Assembly: GCA_030038035.1 (NCBI GenBank)
Contig: JASHPP010000152.1
Location: 1-10,898, forward strand
Source of the DNA: Trebonia sp.
GTDB lineage: Bacteria; Actinomycetota; Actinomycetes; Streptosporangiales; Streptosporangiaceae
Direction of reading: 5' to 3'
Length of the DNA: 10,898 bases
Below, in pieces: positions 5,658-10,898 of the stretch. Each line of letters starts with the position of its first letter. Within the stretch, counting starts at the first letter, position 1. The notes beneath the pieces were generated by a model, which worked only from the letters and a program-made list of their open reading frames with translations, was not told the DNA's origin and ran no database searches. A program made the position numbers and the translations under genes.

Positions 5658-6137
5658 TCAGCCCGGCAGGTCCTCAGGGCGCCTGGCGGCAAGCTTGCCG
5701 TGCAGCAGGCCGGTCGACTGGCCGACCTCGATGAGGTATCCGTCCGGGTCCCGCATGTAGCAGCGGATCTCCGCCCCGCGGTCGATGGGCGGCGTGACGA
5801 ACTCCGCCCCCTTCGCCTTCCACTCCTCATAGCGGGCCTGGATGTCGGCGACCCGCAGGTTCAGGAAGATCGAGGTGGTGTCGCCCGGCTCGTAGTCGAC
5901 CACCGTGATGCCCGGCTTGTCGGGGGTGGGCGGCCCGCCGGGGTTCATGATGATCCACGAATTGGCCAGCTTGACGATGCACGGGTTCTCCGCAAGGACG
6001 ACCGTGCCGCCCAGGACGCGCGAGTAGAAGTCCCTGGACCTCGCGACCTTGCGGACGGTGATGAACAGTGTCATCACAATCCCTTCGGCGGGCGCGGGGA
6101 GGTTGGCGAAGTCGATGCGGGGCGCGGCTTCTGTCAT
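5658..6137 (-). CDS. VOC / glyoxalase-bleomycin-resistance-dioxygenase fold protein
   Basis: Seen: 159 residues from ATG 6137-6135 with GGAG 7 nt upstream; the open frame extends far upstream, but without supporting signals. Two beta-alpha-beta-beta-beta halves: VMTLFITVRKVARSRDFYSRVLG (in two pieces, 21-43) opens the first, and ITVVDYEPGDTTSIFLNLRVADIQ leads into the second (YEEWKAKGAEFV, then EIRCYMRDPDGYLIEVGQ, 123-140). E137 is the usual C-terminal metal ligand; the first-strand ligand is not an obvious His/Gln, so metal binding is uncertain. Length fits single-domain family members. Established: the fold includes glyoxalase I, extradiol dioxygenases, epimerases and drug-binding proteins. 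Inferred: it acts on the substrate or product of the downstream oxygenase, or binds and sequesters it. The predicted ~75-nt leader contains a GGCGC-TGT-GCGCC hairpin at 6175-6163 (minus strand) and a doubled CCGGACG at 6179-6192 (plus strand). Confidence 0.85.
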   Translation of the reverse strand: MTEAAPRIDFANLPAPAEGIVMTLFITVRKVARSRDFYSRVLGGTVVLAENPCIVKLANSWIIMNPGGPPTPDKPGITVVDYEPGDTTSIFLNLRVADIQARYEEWKAKGAEFVTPPIDRGAEIRCYMRDPDGYLIEVGQSTGLLHGKLAARRPEDLPG

Positions 6138-6217
6138 GAGATTTCTCCATTTCGGCGGTGGTGGCGCACAGCGCCGTGCCGGACGCCGGACGCCGGTCCT
6201 GCCCACCAGCCTTCCCA

Positions 6218-6246
6218 CCAATAAGAAAGCCCAAAATTTTTTGCAA
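6218..6246 (-). promoter_or_regulatory. candidate promoter of the VOC-Rieske-ferredoxin operon
   Basis: Because TTGCAA is its own reverse complement, the same 6241-6246 hexamer serves as -35 on the minus strand; 17 nt further is TATTGG (6223-6218) as a fair -10. The leader to ATG 6137 would be about 75 nt. The -10 is weaker than on the plus strand. Confidence 0.4.
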
Positions 6247-6252
6247 AATATT
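6235..6252. promoter_or_regulatory. 18-bp AT-rich dyad, candidate operator in the divergent region
   Basis: Seen: AATTTTTTGCAAAATATT is an inverted repeat with one mismatched pair, centred between G6243 and C6244. The perfect core is TTTTGCAAAA. A second overlapping dyad, CAAAA-TT-TTTTG, occupies 6232-6243. This is the only markedly AT-rich stretch in the divergent region. Inferred: target of the ArsR-type protein at 6276-6920, placed where it would block both promoters. Confidence 0.6.
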
Positions 6253-6269
6253 CTCGGCGAAGGTAGCGT
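6241..6269 (+). promoter_or_regulatory. candidate leaderless promoter of the ArsR-MFS-lipoprotein operon
   Basis: -35 TTGCAA (6241-6246), a 17-nt spacer, -10 TAGCGT (6264-6269, fits TAnnnT), then 6 nt to ATG 6276. The predicted start site is the A of the ATG. The -35 lies in the centre of the dyad. Confidence 0.6.
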
Positions 6270-6275
6270 GCGGCC

Positions 6276-6920
6276 ATGGGACCCCCGCCAGAGCCAGGCT
6301 TTCCCGCGTGGTTCGACCCCGACCGCGACCTGGTTCTCACGCCGAAGAAGCTCAAGGGGCTGACCCATCCGATCAGGCTGCGGCTGCTCGAGCTCCTGCA
6401 GCAGGAGGGCCCTGCCACTGCGACGGCGCTCGCGGCCCGCATCGGCCGGTCCAGCGGCGTCACCAGCTACCACCTGCGGGTACTTGCCGACAACGGGTTC
6501 ATCGTCGAGGACACCGACCGGGGCAACGCCCGGGACAGGTTCTGGCGGGCGCCGCACCGCTCCATGGGCTTCACGCTGCGCATGCCCGACGACCCGGGGC
6601 GGCCGGAGAACATGGAGGCGACCGGCCGGTACCTGCGGATCGTGGCCGAGGAGATCTACCGGCGCATCCAGACGGGCATCGACCTGCTCATGTCAGATCC
6701 CGGCGACGTCGCGGCAGCGCCGTGGCGGCTTGACGACTGGCCGCTGCGGCTGACCGCCGGCGAGGCGAGGGACCTCGGCAGGCAGATCGGCGAACTCGCC
6801 AGCCGCTACCGCCGCGCCCCCGGGGATCCCGATCCGCGGCCGGGCACAGTCCGTGCCTACTACCAGCTGCAGCTGCTTCCCGACGAGCCGCCGCCGCAAG
6901 AACAGGAGCAGTCGCCGTGA
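6276..6920 (+). CDS. ArsR-type winged-helix transcriptional regulator (divergon control gene)
   Basis: Seen: 214 residues from ATG 6276, which lies 6 nt after a TAnnnT -10, so translation is probably leaderless; no ribosome binding site is present. Residues ~22-80 form the winged HTH: LKGLTHPIRLRLLELLQQEG, then ATALAARIGRSSGVTSYHL (recognition helix ~60-70) and the wing FIVEDTDRGNARDRFW. The second half is helical with TGRYLRIVAEEIYRRIQTG, then LTAGEARDLGRQIGELASRY, and ends in YYQLQLLPDE followed by a Pro/Gln/Glu tail. This matches the actinobacterial HTH_20-type regulators often paired with MFS exporters. No metal-binding cysteines are present, so an organic ligand or effector protein is more likely. 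Its stop overlaps the exporter start (GTGA). It probably represses its own operon and the divergent VOC-Rieske operon through the 6235-6252 dyad. Confidence 0.87.
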   Translation: MGPPPEPGFPAWFDPDRDLVLTPKKLKGLTHPIRLRLLELLQQEGPATATALAARIGRSSGVTSYHLRVLADNGFIVEDTDRGNARDRFWRAPHRSMGFTLRMPDDPGRPENMEATGRYLRIVAEEIYRRIQTGIDLLMSDPGDVAAAPWRLDDWPLRLTAGEARDLGRQIGELASRYRRAPGDPDPRPGTVRAYYQLQLLPDEPPPQEQEQSP

Positions 6921-8236
6921 CACAGGGCACGGCCCACGACACGGCGTCAGGCGACCGGCTGCAACCGGGAAGCAGGCTGCCCCTCGGCGGTCTGGTCCTC
7001 GCCTACGGCATCTCCCAGCTGGGCACGGCGATGTCCGGGCTCGCGATTCCGTGGCTGGTGCTCGTCACGACGGGAAGCGCGGCGCTGACCGGGCTGGCCG
7101 GCTTCGCCGAAATGGCGCCCTACGTCGCTTTCCAGGCGGTCAGCGGCCCGGTTGCCGACCGCGCCGGGCTGCGCCGCTCGTGCGTCACGGGAAACGCCGC
7201 CGCCGCCGTGCTGGTCGGCGCCATTCCTGGCCTGTACGCGCTGGGCGCGCTGTCATTCGGGCCGCTGGTCGCGCTTGTCGCGGTGGCGGGGGCCGCCAGG
7301 GGCGTCGCCGACGCGGCCACATCGCCGCTGGTCCCGCGCACCGCGGCGTTCGGCGGGGTATCGAACGAGCGGGCCGCTGGCATGAACTCGGTGGCACAGC
7401 GCACCGGCATGCTCGCCGGCCTGCCACTCGCCGGAGTGCTCATCGCGGCCGCCGGCCCCGCTGTCGTCGTCCTGGTGGACGCTGCCACATTCGCCATCGC
7501 AGCGTTCGGAATCCTCATCTTGATACCCTCCGCGGCGGTGCGGGTGAGCGCGGACCCCCAGCCTGACTCGGCCGGCCCGCCCGCCGCCCGCGGCTACTGG
7601 CCGCAGCTGCGCGCTGGCATGGCTTTCATCCGCGCCGACCGGCTGATCGCGGGGATCGCCCTCATGGTCGCGCTCACCAACCTGCTCGACCAGTCGCTGA
7701 GTTCGGTGTTGGTCCCGGTCTGGGTGCGAGTGCGGCTGCATCAGCCCGTCGGCCTTGGGCTCATCGGCGGCGCCTTGTCGATCGGCCTGGTGGCCGGCGC
7801 CCTGGCCGCTACCTGGCTTGGCCGCCGCCTGCCCAGGCGCGTGACCTGCGCGGTCGGCTTCCTGCTTGGCGGCTCGCCGCTGTTCATCGCGCTCGCCGTC
7901 TGGTCCGCGCTGCCGCCGGTGCTGATCGTCGCCGTGCTGTCAGGGATCGCCGCCGGCGTGCTCAACCCGATCATCGGCGCGGTCACCTACGAGCGCGTCC
8001 CGCCGCGGCTGCAGGCGAGCGTGCTTGGCGCCTTCAGGTCAAGCGCCTGGATCGGGATCCCGTTCGGCTCACTGCTTGGCGGGGCGCTGACCGAGGGGAT
8101 CGGGCTGCGGAACGCGCTGCTCGCGACGGGGGCCGCGATGTTCGCCGCCACGCTCGTGCCGTTCGTGTTTCCCGCCTGGCGGGGGCTGGACAGGCCGGCA
8201 GGAAACTATTCGGGCGCCGCGGAGCGTCCAAGTTAG
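6917..8236 (+). CDS. major facilitator superfamily exporter
   Basis: Seen: 439 residues from GTG 6917, with GGAG 8 nt upstream and a 4-bp overlap with the regulator. About 12 hydrophobic segments in two halves are separated by a hydrophilic centre (VRVSADPQPDSAGPPAARGY). MFS motif A, GPVADRAGLRRS, is at 77-88 in the loop between helices 2 and 3, and a degenerate copy, WLGRRLPRRV, occurs in the second half. The overall pattern (NSVAQRTGMLAGLPLAGVL, then YWPQLRAGMAFIRADR at the start of the second half) is that of the EntS/MFS_3-like exporters common in actinomycetes, which expel siderophores, macrolides or other small molecules. It acts in the cytoplasmic membrane using the proton gradient. 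Inferred substrate: the inducer of the neighbouring regulator or a product of the divergent oxygenase operon. Its TAG stop shares one base with the next gene's GTG. Confidence 0.88.
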   Translation: MTQGTAHDTASGDRLQPGSRLPLGGLVLAYGISQLGTAMSGLAIPWLVLVTTGSAALTGLAGFAEMAPYVAFQAVSGPVADRAGLRRSCVTGNAAAAVLVGAIPGLYALGALSFGPLVALVAVAGAARGVADAATSPLVPRTAAFGGVSNERAAGMNSVAQRTGMLAGLPLAGVLIAAAGPAVVVLVDAATFAIAAFGILILIPSAAVRVSADPQPDSAGPPAARGYWPQLRAGMAFIRADRLIAGIALMVALTNLLDQSLSSVLVPVWVRVRLHQPVGLGLIGGALSIGLVAGALAATWLGRRLPRRVTCAVGFLLGGSPLFIALAVWSALPPVLIVAVLSGIAAGVLNPIIGAVTYERVPPRLQASVLGAFRSSAWIGIPFGSLLGGALTEGIGLRNALLATGAAMFAATLVPFVFPAWRGLDRPAGNYSGAAERPS

Positions 8237-9477
8237 TGATGCGAAGTCAAACGCGGCGAGCTTCCCGGCGGCCGAGGCAGGTGCGGCAGGCTGGGCGAGT
8301 CATCGCGGGCCTGTGCGCCGCCGTCCTCACGGTGTCCCTGTCGGCCTGCCAGACGGGCGCGGGGCCGTCGATCGCCGCCGCGGCCACGGGCACGCCGGCC
8401 GCCAGCACGCCCGCCGCCACCGGGCCGGGCACGGTCACGACCGTGCGTGCCACCAGGGCCGAGCACAGGCTGGGCCGTCAGGTCAGGCTCCCCAGCCAGG
8501 CGCTCGCCGCCCCTGACGCCATCGCGGTGGCAGGAACCCGCATCTGGGTGGCCAACTCGCGCTACGAGGACGGCGGCGGAGGCTGGCTCACCGAGCTCAG
8601 CGCCGCGACCGGCGCGCTGGTCCGGATCGTCGCGGGCGGGCGGTACGCGCTCACCGATCCGCAGGCGCTCGCGGTTGACGGCGACAGGCTGTGGGTGGCC
8701 GACGGGAACGGCGACGCGCTCACCGAGCTCGACGCCGCGACCGGGGGGCTGATCCGGGTCATCGCGGCGCGCCGGTATCGGCTAGCCGATCCCGCGGCCC
8801 TCGCGGTCGACGGCGCCGGCCTCTGGGTGGCCAACGGCGCAAGCAACTCGGTCACCGAGATCGACGCCGCGACCGGCGCGCTGATCCGCGTCATCTCGGC
8901 CCCGCGCTACCGGCTCAACACCACCGTCTACGCGCCGGCGATCGCCGCGGCGGGCAACCGCGTGTGGGTGCCCGACGGGAACGCCGACGCGGTCACCGAG
9001 ATCGACGCCGCGACCGGGGCGCTGGTCCGGGTCATCGAAGCGCGCCGGTATCAGCTCAACGGCCCGGACGCGATCACGGCGGCGGGCAGCCGCGTCTGGG
9101 TCGTCAACGTCAACACCCCCTCGGTCACCGAGATCGACGCCGCCACCGGCGCCCTGATCCGGGTCATCGCGTCGCTGCCCAACGTGCCCTTCGCGATCAC
9201 CGCTGACCGGGGCGGGGTCTGGCTGGTGACGAACCTCGGCGAGAAGGCGGTCGACGGCGCTGGTCCGCACGGCTCGGTCGCCGAGTTCAGCGCCGGCACC
9301 GGCCGGCGGATCAGGAACATCACCGGCGCGCCGTTCGGGTCCGACAGCCCGGGCGGGGCGATCGCCGCCGACGGCGGCGATGTCTGGGTGACCGACACGA
9401 ACTTCTACTCCAACCGCGGGTGGGTCGCCGGGCTCAGCGCGGCGACGGGCGCGCTAGTCCGGCTGATCGTGAGCTGA
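8236..9477 (+). CDS. exported lipoprotein with a seven-bladed beta-propeller (YncE/NHL-like)
   Basis: Seen: 413 residues from GTG 8236 (ATG 8239 is equally possible); it overlaps the exporter stop by one base (TAGTG), with GGAG at 8221-8224 as a distant ribosome binding site. A very basic n-region (RRASRRPRQVRQAGR) leads to a hydrophobic stretch and the lipobox LSAC, with Cys38 (from GTG) as the lipidated residue. A Thr/Ala/Pro spacer follows. From about residue 85 there are seven repeats of about 44 residues: a strand like AIAVAGTRIWVAN, a turn, (V/L)TE(I/L)DAATGAL, then IRVI...RYRL. Blades 6 and 7 are more diverged. Seven units should close a propeller. There are no catalytic residues, so a binding or scaffolding role outside the membrane is likely. 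Position after the exporter suggests it captures or sequesters the exported compound, but this is inference. Confidence 0.82.
   Translation: MMRSQTRRASRRPRQVRQAGRVIAGLCAAVLTVSLSACQTGAGPSIAAAATGTPAASTPAATGPGTVTTVRATRAEHRLGRQVRLPSQALAAPDAIAVAGTRIWVANSRYEDGGGGWLTELSAATGALVRIVAGGRYALTDPQALAVDGDRLWVADGNGDALTELDAATGGLIRVIAARRYRLADPAALAVDGAGLWVANGASNSVTEIDAATGALIRVISAPRYRLNTTVYAPAIAAAGNRVWVPDGNADAVTEIDAATGALVRVIEARRYQLNGPDAITAAGSRVWVVNVNTPSVTEIDAATGALIRVIASLPNVPFAITADRGGVWLVTNLGEKAVDGAGPHGSVAEFSAGTGRRIRNITGAPFGSDSPGGAIAADGGDVWVTDTNFYSNRGWVAGLSAATGALVRLIVS
8719..9170 (+). repeat. near-identical DNA repeats within the propeller gene, period 132-141 bp
   Basis: Copies of a core reading TCACCGAGATCGACGCCGCG begin near 8719 (variant with GAGCTC), 8851, 8992 and 9124, each continuing into ACCGG and a CTG(A/G)TCCG(G/C)GTCAT stretch. 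Intervals are 132, 141 and 132 bp, i.e. 44 or 47 codons, one propeller blade each. The nucleotide similarity is higher than protein constraint alone requires, suggesting recent blade duplication or conversion. Confidence 0.8.
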
Positions 9478-9622
9478 GCGAATCGGTAGGCTGGCGGCTG
9501 CGGTCATCGCCGTGCCGGTTCGGCTAAAGGACGACATCATTGCCGCCCAGCGGGCGCGGGAGCCGCTACTGTGGCATGCTGGCTGGTTTCATCCCACAGG
9601 CCTGGAATCGGGAGTTCAACGG

Positions 9623-10898
9623 GTGCTCGGAGACGTTCGGCTGCGCGCGCGCCGCGGGGCCGGACCCCGGCCGGCAGGTGCGCGCCTGCGCTCGGCGCTC
9701 GGCGCGCTGTTCCCGCTGGCCTGCGGGAACGCGCCCCTCGACCGGGGCCAGCGCGTGCTGTCCGTCGCGGTGCAGGGGATGGCGCTGTGCGTCGGCGTCG
9801 TCGTGCTGCTCGGGCGCGTGGCGGGAATTCCGGCCTGGGATTGCGTCTACGCCGAGGACTACGGGGTCTACCTCGTCCAGGCGCTGGAGCACCCGTGGCA
9901 TCTGTTCGTCCCCTATGAGGGCTACCTCCAGCTGGTCCCGCGGGTCACCGGCCAGCTCGCGTCGCTGCTGCCCATCACGGCCGCGGGCGTCGTGTTCGCG
10001 GTGACCGGGGCTGTCATCGCGGTGGCGTGCGCGCTGTTCACCTACCACGCGAGCGCCGGGTTCATCCGCTACCGCGCGCTGCGCGCCGTCCTGGCCGTGG
10101 CCCTGGTCCTGCTGCCGATCGCTCCCTTGGAGGTTGTCGGCGACACCGTCAACGCCGCGTGGTACGTCCTGGCGGCGCTGTTCTGGGCGGTGCTGTGGCG
10201 ACCTCGCACCCGGGCCGGCATGGTGCTGGCGGCGGTCATCGCCTTCGTGGCCGTCTCGTCCGACCCGATGGCCATCGTCTACGCGCCGCTGCTGATCATG
10301 CGGGTGGTCGCGCTGCCCAGACTCCGCGAGCACGCGGTCACCGTCGGCTGGCTGGCCGGATGGGTGGTGCAGGTCCCCGTGATCCTGCAAAGTTACACCG
10401 ATCACTCGCAGCGGCTGGGAACGCTCGCCCCGCTGGGCAAGTCACTGGCCTACTACGCGCACACCGTGGTGCTGCGCGCGCTGGGCTGGCACCTGTCCTG
10501 GCACCTGGAGTCCCTTGCCGGGCAGAACGGGGCGACGCTCATCGTCGCCGCGTTCCTCGCCGTGGTGTTCGGCTGGGCGGTGGTCACCCAGGGCAGTCAG
10601 GTTCGCGCGTTCGTGGCGACGGCGGTCCTGTTCGGTTTCGTGTACACGGTCTTCGCCGCGGTGATCACCGGCTACGTGGTGTACGAGACCCCCTACCTGA
10701 GCCCGCTGAGCTTCGAGCCAGGTTCGCGCTACTCCGTGGTGCCCATCGTGCTGCTGGACGCCGCGGCGATCGTCGCGGTCGACGCGTTCCTGCGCCGCCG
10801 CGCCGCCGCCGCCTCCGCCTCCTCCGCCTCCGGCGCGGTCCCCACCGCCGTCCCCGGCGCGGTCCCCACCGCCGTCCCCGGCGCGGTCCCCACCGCGG
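9623..10898 (+). CDS. large polytopic membrane protein, GT-C glycosyltransferase-like (3' end outside the window)
   Basis: Seen: one open frame from GTG 9623 to the right edge (425 codons, no stop). GGGAG lies 8 nt upstream; the frame is also open further upstream, and GTG 9512 is an alternative start. A basic N-terminus (RLRARRGAGPRPAGARLR) precedes about 10 hydrophobic segments. After the first helix comes AGIPAWDCVYAEDYGVYL with E78-D79, then HLFVPYEGYLQLVPRVTGQL. Established: GT-C enzymes carry a D/E pair in the first outer loop and use lipid-linked sugar donors; several actinobacterial membrane proteins have a similar ED...YLHLVPR arrangement. A later outer loop, YETPYLSPLSFEPGSRYSVV, is aromatic-rich. 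The cytoplasmic tail after ~390 is Ala/Ser-rich and becomes an octapeptide repeat. Inferred: transfer of a sugar in cell-envelope assembly. Its link to the upstream operon is unclear, with a 145-bp gap and no obvious terminator. Confidence 0.62.
   Translation, partial: MLGDVRLRARRGAGPRPAGARLRSALGALFPLACGNAPLDRGQRVLSVAVQGMALCVGVVVLLGRVAGIPAWDCVYAEDYGVYLVQALEHPWHLFVPYEGYLQLVPRVTGQLASLLPITAAGVVFAVTGAVIAVACALFTYHASAGFIRYRALRAVLAVALVLLPIAPLEVVGDTVNAAWYVLAALFWAVLWRPRTRAGMVLAAVIAFVAVSSDPMAIVYAPLLIMRVVALPRLREHAVTVGWLAGWVVQVPVILQSYTDHSQRLGTLAPLGKSLAYYAHTVVLRALGWHLSWHLESLAGQNGATLIVAAFLAVVFGWAVVTQGSQVRAFVATAVLFGFVYTVFAAVITGYVVYETPYLSPLSFEPGSRYSVVPIVLLDAAAIVAVDAFLRRRAAAASASSASGAVPTAVPGAVPTAVPGAVPTA
10832..10898 (+). 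repeat. 24-bp tandem repeat encoding GAVPTAVP
   Basis: Two exact copies of a 24-bp unit (10832-10855, 10856-10879) and a third that reaches the window edge (10880-10898) with one mismatch near its end. The unit is 8 codons in frame with the membrane protein, so copy-number change lengthens the tail by eight residues without a frameshift. A Ser/Ala run of GCC/TCC codons precedes it. Confidence 0.88.

Noticed and set aside
6138..6557. N-terminal extension of the VOC protein by 140 residues
   Set aside because: It crosses the divergent promoter and runs antisense to the ArsR HTH; ATG 6137 has a good ribosome binding site and starts where the fold starts.
8719..9170. CRISPR-like or non-coding tandem array
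   Set aside because: The period is a multiple of three, stays in frame and each unit encodes one propeller blade.
9512..9622. Alternative upstream start (GTG 9512) for the GT-C-like protein
   Set aside because: The frame is open and the extra 37 residues are possible, but GTG 9623 has a well-spaced GGGAG while 9512 has none; left as an alternative.
9566..10405. Minus-strand 279-codon frame rich in Asp, His and Arg
   Set aside because: Typical antisense of a hydrophobic membrane protein; no domain or ribosome binding site.

Overview
The window is about 11 kb of very GC-rich DNA with strongly GC-ending codons, GTG starts, TAnnnT-type -10 elements, candidate leaderless promoters and many 1-4 bp start/stop overlaps. 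This points to an actinomycete (class Actinomycetes). Nothing in the sequence fixes the genus. I saw no rRNA, tRNA, CRISPR array, phage module or complete insertion sequence.

Layout, left to right. (1) 1-649, minus strand: a small protein that looks like the first KH domain of ribosomal protein S3 behind a short actinobacterial motif, followed by the start of an alpha/beta hydrolase cut by the window edge. (2) 650-991: no intact gene, but the plus strand at 791-991 reads like the N-terminus of a superfamily 2 helicase that stops where its Walker A motif should be, directly against the 3' end of the next gene. (3) 992-3243, minus strand: a two-gene operon, an ArsR-type regulator translationally coupled to a cytoplasmic TPR/PDZ-like/S41-peptidase protein. 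Upstream lies an unusual operator, three 12-bp dyads repeated every 14 bp, covering a candidate leaderless promoter. A small three-helix membrane protein (3370-3765) diverges from it.

(4) 3775-6137, minus strand: a candidate catabolic operon in transcription order VOC/glyoxalase-fold protein, 73-residue unknown, Rieske oxygenase of the phthalate dioxygenase/LigXa type, and a [3Fe-4S]-type ferredoxin. The oxygenase and ferredoxin genes overlap by 4 bp. No ferredoxin reductase is present, so electrons must come from one encoded elsewhere. (5) 6276-9477, plus strand and divergent from that operon: a second ArsR-type regulator, an MFS exporter and a seven-bladed beta-propeller lipoprotein, the three joined by 4-bp and 1-bp overlaps. 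The 138-bp divergent region contains an 18-bp AT-rich dyad whose central self-complementary TTGCAA can act as the -35 of both promoters. (6) 9623-end: a large polytopic membrane protein with a GT-C-like acidic motif, running off the edge into a 24-bp tandem repeat.

Inferred working picture: two compact ArsR-controlled divergons lie side by side. The right one could sense a small aromatic or lipophilic compound, export it or a product (MFS plus lipoprotein), and oxidise it (Rieske/ferredoxin plus VOC). The left one controls a peptidase-like protein of unknown substrate. The least conventional items are the S3-KH-like protein, the phased triple operator and the truncated helicase.
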